Shown: piece after piece, positions 39,694-48,787 of the stretch | Numbering within the stretch: position 1 is the first letter of the stretch | Layout: the number at the start of each line of letters is the position of its first letter | NCBI RefSeq assembly: GCF_001425625.1 | Contig: NZ_LMCP01000002.1 | Span: forward strand, 124,001 to 188,000 | Origin: Mesorhizobium sp. Root102 | GTDB taxonomy: Bacteria > Pseudomonadota > Alphaproteobacteria > Rhizobiales > Rhizobiaceae | Length of the DNA stretch: 64,000 nucleotides | Direction of reading: 5' to 3' | Translations under genes and position numbers: made by a program | The notes under the pieces: model-generated | Database searches by the model: none | What the model was told of the DNA's origin: nothing | The model's input: the letters and a program-made list of their open reading frames with translations, nothing else

Positions 39694-40764
39694 TCAGTCC
39701 TTCTTGTAGAGCAGCCAGCTCTTGCCGGCCCGGCCAGCCATCGTCGAGTGCTTGGTGACGCGGTTGCGGCCGCTGACCTTCGAGCGATAGAGCGCCCGGT
39801 CGGCCTTGGTATAGAGATCTTCGGGCCCCTCCGCCTCGGATGCCATGCAGATACCCATCGAGACGGTGACGGTGCCGTAATTCGTGCCGGTCTGGCTGCT
39901 GGTGAACGGCGTCTGCTCGATCAGGGCGCGAATGCGCTCGGCGATCTCATAGGTGGCGTCCTCGCTGGCACCCTCGATGATCAGCGCGAATTCCTCGCCG
40001 CCGGTGCGGGCGACGAACATTTCGCCACGAATGCTGGTCTGGAAGATGTCGGCGATGATCTGGATGATCTTGTCGCCGACCGGGTGGCCGTAGCGGTCGT
40101 TGATGTCCTTGAAGCGATCGATGTCGGCAAGGATCAAGGCGTTGAACAGGATACCCCTATTGCTGTTGTAGATCCTGGTGATTTCCTTGTCGAAGGCGCG
40201 GCGATTCCAGATGTGGGTCAAGGGATCGGTGTCGGCCAGCCGCTTGTACTCCTCGAGCTTCGACTTGACGGTCTCGAGTTCGGCCGTCTTGTCGCTGAGC
40301 GTGGAGGCCACCTGCCGGCCGTGGTCGATCGTCGAATTGGTGGCAATCGCCATGGCGTTGGCGATCTTCTGCAAAAGATCCTGGGAGAGAAGGCTGCGGC
40401 CGCCGAGGCCGCTCGATGTCTCATCGAGGATCCTGCCGTATTTCTCGATGTGGCTGCGCTCGCTCCTCAACAGCGAAGCGACTTCCTCGAGCTCCCTGGC
40501 AATGACGTCTCTGGCATGCTCGACGATGCCGGGACCATGGTTGTGGGCAAAGAAAGTGCGTCCGATCCGATCCAGTTCATCTTGTGTCGGCCGGCTGCTC
40601 AGCGAAACGACGGCGAGGCTGAGTTCGCGATTGGTTCCGCTCAGGGCTTCGTAGAAAATCTCGTAGTTGCGCGGCAGGCCAAGCACGCCCAGCTGGCGCA
40701 TCGTGGCAACAGCAGTGGCTGCGATGTCGGTGCTTCGTTCGGTCGGGACAGGTGCCGGCTGCAT
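39694..40764 (-). CDS. Diguanylate cyclase (GGDEF protein)
   Basis: 356-aa cytoplasmic protein. The N-terminal 170 residues are helical and end in a coiled-coil-like linker (KTAELETVKSKLEEYKRL). The GGDEF domain has the active GGEEF motif at about residues 255-259, and the preceding site has RGEM in place of the RxxD inhibitory site, so product feedback is probably lost. ATG 40764 follows GAGGGGAAG. The N-terminal sensor is unrecognised. A CtrA-like box is 150 bases upstream. Confidence 0.9.
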   Translation of the reverse strand: MQPAPVPTERSTDIAATAVATMRQLGVLGLPRNYEIFYEALSGTNRELSLAVVSLSSRPTQDELDRIGRTFFAHNHGPGIVEHARDVIARELEEVASLLRSERSHIEKYGRILDETSSGLGGRSLLSQDLLQKIANAMAIATNSTIDHGRQVASTLSDKTAELETVKSKLEEYKRLADTDPLTHIWNRRAFDKEITRIYNSNRGILFNALILADIDRFKDINDRYGHPVGDKIIQIIADIFQTSIRGEMFVARTGGEEFALIIEGASEDATYEIAERIRALIEQTPFTSSQTGTNYGTVTVSMGICMASEAEGPEDLYTKADRALYRSKVSGRNRVTKHSTMAGRAGKSWLLYKKD

Positions 40765-41165
40765 TTTTGATTCTTCCCCTCGGATTCCGCCGCGGAATTC
40801 GCGGGTTCCCTGTGTCGCCGACCTGGGGAATGCGACAGGCACTTCAGAGCAATTTGCGAAGGATGCGTCCCCACCCACGACCTTCGCTTGTCGTGACCAT
40901 ACATGCGCCTGCGCTAAAGTTTCCTTAATTTGTAAGAAACGGACACGTTTTCTCTACCTGCGGGTGTAGAAGCTTCAATCCGCGCACAACAATCCATGCC
41001 GACGCCAGTTTGGGCGCCTTGAATCCGAAATCCGCGCATTGCGCTCTTGAAAATGAAACTGAATTTCGGATTTGCCGCGCCAATACATGTCGCATTTGCT
41101 TGCGTGTGGGTGCCGCAAAGTTGGAATCCTGAACGCCGGGCAATTTTTCTTCAAGAGGGGTCGAG
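40765..41165. other. 401-base divergent promoter region
   Basis: Lies between the GGDEF gene (minus) and the GFA gene (plus). Contains the CtrA-like box at 40914-40928 and an AT-richer pocket around 40915-40955. No ORF with coding character and no RNA gene were recognised. Confidence 0.55.
40914..40928 (-). promoter_or_regulatory. CtrA-like box CTAA-N7-TTAA
   Basis: Seven of eight consensus positions of the TTAA-N7-TTAA CtrA site (CTAA, AGTTTCC, TTAA). It is 150 bases upstream of the GGDEF gene. CtrA controls many cell-cycle and cyclic-di-GMP genes in alphaproteobacteria, so it is plausible, but a short motif like this occurs by chance. Confidence 0.3.
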
Positions 41166-41582
41166 ATGAGCGACAATCACACGGGAGCGTGTCTGTGCGG
41201 AGCGGTTCGCTTCAGGACGCGCGGAGCGCTGCGCGGTGTCATTTATTGTCATTGCTCGCAATGCCGCAAGCAGAGTGGACATTTCTATGCCGCGACCAAT
41301 GTTGCCGACGCCGATATCGTGATCGAAGGGACAGAGAGCATCACCTGGTTCGAAGCGTCAGCCTTCGCCAGGCGCGGGTTTTGCAAGACATGCGGGTCGG
41401 TGCTGTTCTGGAAGCCGCGAGCCCAGGACTACATTTCAGTCATGGCGGGATCGTTCGACAGGCCAACAAGTCTCGAAGGAGAATGCCATATCTTTGTCGG
41501 TGACAAGGGCGACTATTATTCGATCGACGACGGGCTGCCGCAGTTTGAAAAGTCGACGCCCTCCATACCGGTCGCGGAATGA
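41166..41582 (+). CDS. GFA / CENP-V family protein
   Basis: 138-aa zinc protein of the glutathione-dependent formaldehyde-activating (GFA) family. The zinc-binding cysteines are in CLCGAVRF, CHCSQCRKQSG and CKTCGSVLFW. Many members are annotated as formaldehyde-activating enzymes but most have no proven function. Alone, 81 bases upstream of dgkA on the same strand. Confidence 0.9.
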   Translation: MSDNHTGACLCGAVRFRTRGALRGVIYCHCSQCRKQSGHFYAATNVADADIVIEGTESITWFEASAFARRGFCKTCGSVLFWKPRAQDYISVMAGSFDRPTSLEGECHIFVGDKGDYYSIDDGLPQFEKSTPSIPVAE

Positions 41583-41663
41583 ATCTTGGACAAGTCGCCT
41601 TATTCCATTGATCTGGCCAGCCATTGCATTATCCCGTGCCGGTGATTCGGAAAGAGGTTTGGC

Positions 41664-42023
41664 ATGCAGCGGCTGATCGACGCTTATTTCAATTCGGTGC
41701 GGGCGTTTCGCAAGCTGGCCGCGAGCGAGAAGGCTTTCCAGCAGGAGCTGATGCTGCTGGCGCTTGCCTTGCCGCTCGGCTGGTTCGTTTCGATCTCGTG
41801 GCGCGGCTATGCCTTGCTGATCGGCGCGGTGCTGCTCTTGATCATGGTCGAAGTGCTGAACACTGGCATCGAGGCGGCGTGCGACGCTTTCAGCCGCGAG
41901 TTCAATGTCGACATCCAGCTGGCCAAGGACTGCGGTTCGCTGGCGGTGCTGATTTCGGTGCTCATCGTCGCCGGCGTCTGGGGCATAGCCATCATCGAGC
42001 GGATCACGGGACTACCGATCTAG
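41664..42023 (+). CDS. dgkA: Diacylglycerol kinase
   Basis: 119-aa inner-membrane enzyme with three membrane helices, which phosphorylates diacylglycerol or undecaprenol for phospholipid recycling. The DgkA signature is seen as EVLNTGIEAACDAF (about residues 63-76), with the amphipathic N-terminal helix KAFQQELMLLAL before it. It is followed 40 bases later by the hemerythrin gene. Confidence 0.92.
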   Translation: MQRLIDAYFNSVRAFRKLAASEKAFQQELMLLALALPLGWFVSISWRGYALLIGAVLLLIMVEVLNTGIEAACDAFSREFNVDIQLAKDCGSLAVLISVLIVAGVWGIAIIERITGLPI

Positions 42024-42063
42024 CATCCCGGCTCCTATATGGCGGTATCTAAAGGAAACCGTT

Positions 42064-42651
42064 ATGTCTGAAGCCTCGAACTTTCTGCTTCTTGAGCGAG
42101 GCGGCCTGCCAGACGATCTGCGCTGGCTCATCGACAAATACCCGCGTGAAAACTGGCAGGACCATGCCAACATCCATGGCATCGCCAATATGTGGCTGCA
42201 GCGGCACGACATGTTCCGCGAACTTGGCGGCATGCTGACCAAGGGCATTGGCGACTATCGCGAGGGCAGGCTGACGGCGCCCGACTTCGCACGCTGGTTT
42301 ACCCCACGCCTCAATCATTTTCTCGGTAATCTCGACGGTCACCACAGCGTCGAGGACCGTCACTATTTTCCGGTCTTCGCCAAGGCCGAGACGCGGCTGA
42401 AGCGGGGCTTCGAGATCCTCGATGCGGACCACCACATCATCCACGAAGGGCTGGAGCGCAATGCCGAAGCGGCCAATGCCTTCATCAAGTCGCTTCAGGA
42501 GAGCGAGGACAAACAGCGCTTCGCCGCCGACGCCTATGCCGACGAAAACAGCCGGCTGATCGCCATGCTGACCCGGCATCTTGCCGACGAGGAGGACCTG
42601 ATCATACCGCTGATCCTCGATCGGGGTGATGTGGCGCTCGGCATCGACTAG
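42064..42651 (+). CDS. Hemerythrin-like domain protein
   Basis: 195-aa helical-bundle protein with the di-iron ligand pattern of hemerythrin: HANIHGI, HHSVEDRHYFPVF, HHIIHEGL and HLADEEDLI. It probably binds oxygen or nitric oxide or holds iron; the specific role is unknown. Its 3' end is convergent with the DedA gene, with 39 bases between the two stop codons. Confidence 0.85.
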   Translation: MSEASNFLLLERGGLPDDLRWLIDKYPRENWQDHANIHGIANMWLQRHDMFRELGGMLTKGIGDYREGRLTAPDFARWFTPRLNHFLGNLDGHHSVEDRHYFPVFAKAETRLKRGFEILDADHHIIHEGLERNAEAANAFIKSLQESEDKQRFAADAYADENSRLIAMLTRHLADEEDLIIPLILDRGDVALGID

Positions 42652-42690
42652 GACGTGCCTGACGGCCTGCCCTGAATCTCAAAGCCCAGA

Positions 42691-43278
42691 TCAGCTCTCT
42701 TTGGCGCGCTCCTTCTTGGCGATGTGACGTGCGACGAACCAGGCAAGGATCGCCACCGTCAGGCCGATGCCAAGCCCGACCAGCAGCCGCTCGTGGCGCA
42801 TCAACGCCTGGCCGATGAAGTGCTCGGCCCCCAGTCCAAAGACATAACCGATCGTGCCGAACAGTACCGCCCAGATCGCTGATGAGATGGCGTTGAGGAC
42901 GACGAAGCGCGACGCAGGGATATTGGAAAGTCCGGCCGCGATGCCGCCGACGAGGCGCATGCCATAGACATAGCGGTTCGACAGGACAAAAATGTTGGGG
43001 TGGGTGTTGAGCAGGCGAAAGGCGCGGCGAAAGCCGGGGCGCTTGCGCAATCTGACGACATAGCGATGGTCGGCAAAGCTTCGTCCAAGGATGAAGAAGA
43101 ATGTGTCGCCGACGAAGGCGCCGAGGCCAGCCGCGAGGAAGGCGTGCCACAAGACGAAGACCTGCTGGTGCGCGAAGAAGCCACCGAGGATGGCGGCACT
43201 TTCACCCTCCGCGAGGCAGCCGATGAAGACGGCAAGCAGTCCATACTGTTCGATGAAATGATGGATGGCCTGCGTCAT
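42691..43278 (-). CDS. DedA family membrane protein
   Basis: 195-aa inner-membrane protein with four to five hydrophobic segments and the DedA landmark residues EGESAAILGGFFA and GRSFADHRY with NRYVYGMRLVGG. In other bacteria DedA proteins flip undecaprenyl phosphate or phospholipids. ATG 43278 overlaps the DUF1003 stop (ATGA), so it is translationally coupled to that gene. Confidence 0.88.
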   Translation of the reverse strand: MTQAIHHFIEQYGLLAVFIGCLAEGESAAILGGFFAHQQVFVLWHAFLAAGLGAFVGDTFFFILGRSFADHRYVVRLRKRPGFRRAFRLLNTHPNIFVLSNRYVYGMRLVGGIAAGLSNIPASRFVVLNAISSAIWAVLFGTIGYVFGLGAEHFIGQALMRHERLLVGLGIGLTVAILAWFVARHIAKKERAKES

Positions 43279-43838
43279 GACGGTTGGGTCTGGGGGGTGA
43301 GCCGTTCGTCGATCCGCCTCAGCTGTTCGGCTATCTGCGCGATCTCGTCGCGCATGCCGATGATCTGGCTGTGGCGCAACTCGTCCAGCTTTTCGTGCAG
43401 CGCCATGATCTCGATCTCGGCCTTCAAATTGACTTCGTAGTCGTGGGCGGCGTCGATGCGGTCGCGCGCCGCCTGGCGGTTCTGCGACATCATGATCACC
43501 GGCGCCTGCAAGGCGGCGATCATCGAGAGGACGAGGTTGAGGAAGATGAAAGGGTAGGGGTCGAACGAATCTCGCCCCAGCAGCCACCAGTTGGCGCCGA
43601 TCCAGAGGATCAGGAAGGCGATGAAGGACAGGATGAACGTCCACGAACCGCCGACGCGCGCAATGGCATCGGCGATACGGTCGCCTGCGCCCTGAAGCCC
43701 GGCAAGATTGTCGTTGATGTCCTGCGATATGGGCTTGCGGTCGACTGTACTCTGCAGCACCCGCCTCTCAAGCTCGCTCAAATTCTCCGGGTTTCGCCTC
43801 AGCCAGCGATTGGCCAGTTCGGGTAAGGTCTTGTTCAT
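43275..43838 (-). CDS. DUF1003 membrane protein
   Basis: 187 aa with two membrane segments (FILSFIAFLILWIGANWWLL and FIFLNLVLSMIAALQAPVIM regions) and a C-terminal coiled-coil (about 130-185). The order FLNLVLSMIAALQAPVIMMSQNRQ is the DUF1003 signature. ATG 43838 follows GGAG; an ATG at 43859 is also in frame. The function is unknown. It forms a two-gene operon with the DedA gene. Confidence 0.88.
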   Translation of the reverse strand: MNKTLPELANRWLRRNPENLSELERRVLQSTVDRKPISQDINDNLAGLQGAGDRIADAIARVGGSWTFILSFIAFLILWIGANWWLLGRDSFDPYPFIFLNLVLSMIAALQAPVIMMSQNRQAARDRIDAAHDYEVNLKAEIEIMALHEKLDELRHSQIIGMRDEIAQIAEQLRRIDERLTPQTQPS

Positions 43839-43931
43839 GGATGGCTCCATACAAAGCATCGGCTTGGCAGCCTGGTTTCCATATAGGAAGATGCCGGTTC
43901 GTCAAAAGCACGACGTGGGGATGCAAGCAGA

Positions 43932-44648
43932 ATGCCCGATTTCGCAAAAATCCGTGCACGTGCCGCAAAACGCAAGGGTGGCGAGGAGGAACTGACGTCA
44001 CTGTTGGGTCCAGCGCCTGACAATGCCGCCGTGGCTGAGATCGAGGACAATCGCATCCTGTCTGTCATGGCCGAGCGCGTCTTTGCCGCCGGTTTCGTCT
44101 GGCGCGTCATCGAACAGAAATGGCCGGGCTTTGAAGAGGCGTTTCTGCGCTTCGAGCCGAAGCGGCTGTTGTTCCAGCCCGATGATTTCTGGCACGATCT
44201 GGCTTCCGATCAGCGCATCGTGCGCAATCCGCAGAAGATCAAATCCGTTCGCGACAATGCTGCCTTCGTCGAGCGCGTGTCGAAGGAGCATGGCGGCTTC
44301 GGCGAATTCCTCGCCAACTGGCCGGCTGATGATCAGGTCGGGCTGATGGCCTATCTCGGCAAGCATGGCAGCCGGCTCGGCGGCAACACCGGCCAGTATT
44401 TTCTGCGCTGGCTGGGCTGGGATGCCTTCGTCATCTCGGGTGATATGGCGGCAGCATTGCGCAACGCCGGGCTCGACATCGCCGAAAGCCCGACATCCAA
44501 GAGGGATCTCGACAAGATCCAGGCACAGATCAACTTGTGGGTGGCACAGACAGGCCTGCCGCGCCGCCATATCTCGCGCATCCTGGCAATGTCGATCGGT
44601 GACAACCATTCTCCGCAAGCCTTGCGCGAATATATGGGCGACGACTGA
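43932..44648 (+). CDS. DNA-3-methyladenine glycosylase I-like protein
   Basis: 238-aa protein of the Tag family of base-excision repair glycosylases. The helix-hairpin region around ERVFAAGFVWRVIEQKWPGFEEAF and the tail with GNTGQYFLRWLG are typical. Four Cys/His zinc ligands of E. coli Tag are not evident, so activity on 3-methyladenine is likely but not proved by sequence. It is divergent from DUF1003 and upstream of nadE with a 124-base gap. Confidence 0.75.
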   Translation: MPDFAKIRARAAKRKGGEEELTSLLGPAPDNAAVAEIEDNRILSVMAERVFAAGFVWRVIEQKWPGFEEAFLRFEPKRLLFQPDDFWHDLASDQRIVRNPQKIKSVRDNAAFVERVSKEHGGFGEFLANWPADDQVGLMAYLGKHGSRLGGNTGQYFLRWLGWDAFVISGDMAAALRNAGLDIAESPTSKRDLDKIQAQINLWVAQTGLPRRHISRILAMSIGDNHSPQALREYMGDD

Positions 44649-44670
44649 TCGCCCGCAGTCCAGGCACGAA

Positions 44671-44716
44671 TGACGTACGTCAATCGGTCGGACACGATCG
44701 AAATCGATCGGTCGGA
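44671..44716. promoter_or_regulatory. Palindrome and direct repeats upstream of nadE
   Basis: TGACGTACGTCA (44671-44682) is a perfect 12-base palindrome. The decamer ATCGGTCGGA occurs directly at 44683-44692 and 44707-44716 and lies either side of GATCG-AAAT-CGATC. They sit 56-102 bases before the nadE start. The arrangement looks like a regulatory site cluster; no regulator is adjacent. Confidence 0.4.
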
Positions 44717-44772
44717 AGTGGTCCAAACGAACGCCATTGCCCGGCGAATTTTGCCGCGCTAAGTCAGCAGGC

Positions 44773-46449
44773 ATGACCAAGAAACTCGACATCCTGCGCA
44801 TCGCCGTTGCCCAGCTCAATCCGACTGTCGGCGACATATCAGGCAATCTCGCCAAGGCCCGCGAGGCGAGGGCGGATGCCGCCCGTCAGGGCGCCGATCT
44901 CGTGCTCTACACCGAGCTTTTCCTCGCCGGCTATCCGCCGGAAGATCTGGTGCTGAAGCCGGCCTTCCTGAAAGCCTGCGAAAAGGCGGCCGAAGACTTC
45001 GCCAGGGATACCGCCGATGGCGGGCCAGGCGTCATCATAGGCACGCCGCTGAAGCGAAAGAGCGGCACGCACAATTCGATCGTCTTCGCCGATGGCGGCA
45101 AGATCATTGCCGAGCGCTACAAGCTCGATCTGCCGAACTACGGCGAATTCGACGAGAAGCGCGTCTTCCAGGCCGGACCGGAGATCCAGGGACCGGTCAA
45201 TTTTCGCGGCGTACGCATCGGGATTCCGATCTGTGAGGACATCTGGGGCGATGTCGACATCTGCGAGACGCTGGCCGAAAGCGGGGCGGAAATCCTGCTC
45301 GTGCCGAACGGCTCGCCCTATTATCGCGCCAAGATCGATGTCCGCCACCAGGTCGTCATTCGCCAGGTCATCGAATGCGGGCTGCCGATGATCTATGCCA
45401 ACCAGCTTGGCGGTCAGGACGAACTGATCTTTGACGGCGCCTCGTTTGCCATTGGTTCTGACAAGACTCTGGCCTTCCAGATGAGCCAGTTCGAGGAAGC
45501 AGTCGACGTCACCACCTGGAAAAGACAAGGCGAAGGCTGGGTCTGCTCGGAAGGGCCGATGTCGAAAATCCCGGACCGGGAGGAGGCCGACTATCGCGCC
45601 TGCATGCTGGGCCTGCGCGACTACGTCAACAAGAATGGCTTCAAGAACGTCGTGCTTGGTCTCTCGGGCGGTATCGATTCGGCGATCTGTGCGGCCCTTG
45701 CCGTCGATGCGCTCGGCGAGGAACGCCTGCGCGCGGTGATGATGCCCTACCGCTACACCTCGAAGGACTCGCTGAAAGATGCCGAGGACTGCGCCCGTGC
45801 GCTCGGCTGCCGCTACGACATCGTGCCGATCTTCGAACCAGTCGAAGGCTTTCTGCACACGCTGACGCAGATGTTCGAAGGCACCAAGGAAGGCATTACC
45901 GAGGAGAATTTGCAGAGCCGCGCGCGCGGCACCATCCTGATGGCGATCTCCAACAAATTCGGCTCGATGGTCGTCACGACAGGCAACAAGAGCGAGATGT
46001 CGGTCGGCTATGCCACGCTCTATGGCGACATGAATGGCGGCTTCAATCCGATCAAGGACCTCTACAAGATGCAGGTCTACGCGCTGTCGCGCTGGCGCAA
46101 CAGCCGCGTGCCGCCGGGGGCACTTGGCCCCTCCGGCGAGGTGATCCCGAAGAACATCATCGACAAGGCGCCGTCGGCGGAATTGCGCGAGAACCAGACC
46201 GACCAGGATTCGCTGCCACCCTATCCGGTGCTCGACGACATCCTCGAATGCCTGGTCGAGAACGAGATGGGCGTCGACGACATCGTCGCGCGCGGCCATG
46301 ACCGGGTGACGGTGACACGCATCGAGCACCTGCTTTACATCGCCGAATACAAGCGCCGCCAGGCGGCGCCCGGTGTGAAGATCACCAAAAAGAACTTCGG
46401 CCGCGACCGCCGCTATCCCATCACCAACCGTTTCAGGGATCGCAGCTAG
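44773..46449 (+). CDS. nadE: NAD+ synthase, glutamine-hydrolysing
   Basis: 558-aa last enzyme of NAD synthesis. The N-terminal nitrilase-type glutaminase domain has the Glu (YTELFLAGYPPED), Lys (YKLDLPNYGEFDEKR) and Cys (GIPICEDIWGD) triad; the C-terminal synthetase has the PP-loop GLSGGIDSAICAAL (about residue 296). Full length for the glutamine-dependent form. I start at ATG 44773, giving MTKKLDILRIAVAQLNPTVGD; the frame upstream is not coding in style. Confidence 0.95.
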   Translation: MTKKLDILRIAVAQLNPTVGDISGNLAKAREARADAARQGADLVLYTELFLAGYPPEDLVLKPAFLKACEKAAEDFARDTADGGPGVIIGTPLKRKSGTHNSIVFADGGKIIAERYKLDLPNYGEFDEKRVFQAGPEIQGPVNFRGVRIGIPICEDIWGDVDICETLAESGAEILLVPNGSPYYRAKIDVRHQVVIRQVIECGLPMIYANQLGGQDELIFDGASFAIGSDKTLAFQMSQFEEAVDVTTWKRQGEGWVCSEGPMSKIPDREEADYRACMLGLRDYVNKNGFKNVVLGLSGGIDSAICAALAVDALGEERLRAVMMPYRYTSKDSLKDAEDCARALGCRYDIVPIFEPVEGFLHTLTQMFEGTKEGITEENLQSRARGTILMAISNKFGSMVVTTGNKSEMSVGYATLYGDMNGGFNPIKDLYKMQVYALSRWRNSRVPPGALGPSGEVIPKNIIDKAPSAELRENQTDQDSLPPYPVLDDILECLVENEMGVDDIVARGHDRVTVTRIEHLLYIAEYKRRQAAPGVKITKKNFGRDRRYPITNRFRDRS

Positions 46450-46945
46450 ACACGGAAAGCGCGCGGCGGCCTCGGGCGGAGATAGCCATGTCCGACTGTG
46501 AAATCAGCTTCGACCTGATGGCCGCTACATGCGGTTCGATCGCGATCCCGGATGAAGCGGCACGCGGCGATGGCTTACCGCCATTGTTGCAAAATAATCG
46601 CAGTGGTTGGACCAGAGACGCTTTTGGCGTGAGCCGATCTTGGCGATGCATTGGCGCGTTCTATAAGGACTTCTCCGCGATTCATTTGCGGGAGGTCCGA
46701 ATGGCAGTATTTCAAATGGTAATGCGAGGCCGCGAAGCCTAGGTCTTATCCGGCGTTCCGCGAGGGTCTACCCTTCGCTCTGATGCCGGATCGAGCGCAG
46801 GCTTACGCCGATGCCGGTCGCCGCCCGATTACCGGCGAGACGCCAAATATGCCATTCCGCTTTCTGGGCGCTCATTAGTCCCTTGCGCGGCTTCTTCAAT
46901 TTTCGACCTTACTGGGATCGGGCTCGTTTGCGCCCGAATGACATC
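46450..46945. other. 496-base region after nadE
   Basis: Holds one weak 84-codon frame (see the 46488 entry) and otherwise nothing recognisable. No terminator with a T-run follows nadE. Base composition is slightly less GC-rich than the flanking genes. Confidence 0.5.
46488..46742 (+). CDS. Doubtful small hypothetical protein
   Basis: 84-codon frame with a good ribosome site (GGCGGAG) seven bases before ATG. No membrane segment, domain or compositional signature was recognised. The codon use is mixed, so it could be a chance frame. Listed only because of the ribosome site. Confidence 0.2.
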   Translation: MSDCEISFDLMAATCGSIAIPDEAARGDGLPPLLQNNRSGWTRDAFGVSRSWRCIGAFYKDFSAIHLREVRMAVFQMVMRGREA

Positions 46946-48751
46946 ATGGCTCGTTTCAAGATCGATTTGCGCGCGAGCGCCTTTCGTAGCGTTCTTGGCT
47001 TCACGCTCACCCACTGGCGGCGTCAGCCGTGGCGGCTTTCGCTGATCATGGGCGGCTTCCTGCTGTCGACGCTGGCCGACGTTTTGACGCCGCTCTATTC
47101 CGGCCGGTTGGTCGACGCCGTCGCCAGCAGCGCCGGGGCGGACGCGATTGCCTGGAATGCCGCGATGACGGCGTTTTCGATGTTGATCGCCCTGGCTCTT
47201 ACAGGCGTCGTACTGCGCAACCTGGCCTTCATGGGGATCGTCGAACTGACGCTGAAGATGATGGCCGACATCGCCGCCGATGCCTTCCACCGTGTGCAGC
47301 GCTTTTCCACCGACTGGCACGCCAACAGCTTTGCCGGCTCGACCGTGCGCAAGGTGACGCGCGGCATGTGGGCGCTCGATCTGCTCAACGACACGATCCT
47401 CATCGCGCTGCTGCCGTCCGTCGTCATGCTGGTCGGCTCGACGATGTTGCTCGGCTGGTTCTGGCCGCTAATGGGCGCCGTCGTTGCCGCCGGTTCGGTG
47501 CTGTTCATCATTGTGACGGCGATGTTGTCGCTTGGCTATGTCGCCCCGGCGGCAAGGCTCGCCAATACCTGGGACACACGCCTCGGCGGCTCGCTGGCCG
47601 ATGCGGTCAGCTGCAACGCCGTGGTCAAGGGCTTCGGCGCCGAGGAGCGCGAAGAGTCCCGCCTCGCCAGGGTCGTTGCCAAATGGCGTGCGCGTACGCG
47701 GCGCACCTGGGTGCGCGGCACCATCAACGGCACCACGCAAGGGGCGCTGCTGCTGGTCATGCGCGCGGCGGTGATCGGCCTGGCGCTGATGCTGTGGTCC
47801 TGGGGGCAGGCGAGCGCCGGCGACGTCGCCTTCGTGTTGACCTCGTTCTTCGTGCTGCAGGGCTATCTCAGGGATATCGGCACGCATATCCGCAATCTGC
47901 AGCGCTCGATCAACGACATGGAGGAACTGGTCGATTACCAGTCCGAACCGCTCGGCATCGAGGACCGGCCCAGCGCCAAGCCGACCCGGATCACTGAAGG
48001 GCGGATCAGCTTCGACAACGTCACCTTTCACTACGGCAATCACCGGTCGGCGCTCTATCGCGACTTTTCGGTCGATATCGCGCCGGGTGAACGTGTCGGG
48101 CTCGTCGGCCATTCGGGTTCGGGCAAGACAACCTTCGTCAAGCTCATCCAGCGGCTCTATGACGTGAACGCGGGAAAGATCCTGGTCGACGGCCAGGACA
48201 TCTCGCAGGTGGCGCAAGCGTCGCTGCGCGGGCAGATCGCCATCGTCCAGCAGGAACCGATCCTGTTCCACCGGTCGCTGGCTGAGAATATCGCCTATAG
48301 CAGGCCGGGTGCGACGCAGGAGGAGATCGAGCATGCCGCGAAGCTGGCGAGCGCGCACGACTTCATCACCAACCTGCCGAAAGGCTACGGCACGCTGGTC
48401 GGCGAACGCGGCGTGAAACTGTCGGGCGGCGAACGGCAGCGGGTGGCGATCGCGCGCGCGTTCCTTGCCGATGCGCGCATCCTGATCCTCGACGAGGCGA
48501 CATCGAGCCTTGATTCGGAGTCGGAGGTGTTGATCCAGCAGGCGATGGAGCGGCTGATGGTCGGCCGCACGACGCTGGTCATCGCGCACCGGCTTTCAAC
48601 GGTGCGGGCGCTCGACAGGCTGCTGGTCTTCGATCGCGGCAAGATCGTCGAGGAAGGCTCGCATGACGAACTCATCCGGCTGAAGGGCGGCATCTACCGT
48701 CACCTGTTCGAGCGTCAGGCGCTGGAACTGACCAAGGGTCTGGTGAGCTGA
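46946..48751 (+). CDS. ABC exporter, fused permease and ATPase (MsbA-like)
   Basis: 601-aa half transporter. Six membrane segments in the N-terminal 330 residues, then an ATPase domain with Walker A GHSGSGKTT (about 390), signature LSGGERQRVAIARA, Walker B ILILDEATSSLDSESE and switch His in IAHRLST. Resembles MsbA/LmrA-like exporters of lipids or drugs; the substrate is unknown. ATG 46946 is chosen because the frame upstream has no coding style. A strong UUCG hairpin follows the stop. Confidence 0.92.
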   Translation: MARFKIDLRASAFRSVLGFTLTHWRRQPWRLSLIMGGFLLSTLADVLTPLYSGRLVDAVASSAGADAIAWNAAMTAFSMLIALALTGVVLRNLAFMGIVELTLKMMADIAADAFHRVQRFSTDWHANSFAGSTVRKVTRGMWALDLLNDTILIALLPSVVMLVGSTMLLGWFWPLMGAVVAAGSVLFIIVTAMLSLGYVAPAARLANTWDTRLGGSLADAVSCNAVVKGFGAEEREESRLARVVAKWRARTRRTWVRGTINGTTQGALLLVMRAAVIGLALMLWSWGQASAGDVAFVLTSFFVLQGYLRDIGTHIRNLQRSINDMEELVDYQSEPLGIEDRPSAKPTRITEGRISFDNVTFHYGNHRSALYRDFSVDIAPGERVGLVGHSGSGKTTFVKLIQRLYDVNAGKILVDGQDISQVAQASLRGQIAIVQQEPILFHRSLAENIAYSRPGATQEEIEHAAKLASAHDFITNLPKGYGTLVGERGVKLSGGERQRVAIARAFLADARILILDEATSSLDSESEVLIQQAMERLMVGRTTLVIAHRLSTVRALDRLLVFDRGKIVEEGSHDELIRLKGGIYRHLFERQALELTKGLVS

Positions 48752-48755
48752 GCTG

Positions 48756-48787
48756 AGGTGGCCTCCGGCTTCGGCCGGAGGCCACCT
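48756..48787 (+). terminator. 14-base-stem UUCG hairpin after the ABC exporter gene
   Basis: Perfect stem AGGTGGCCTCCGGC / GCCGGAGGCCACCT around a TTCG tetraloop, four bases after the stop codon. It lacks a T-run, so it may act as a terminator or as a 3' end stabiliser. Confidence 0.6.
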
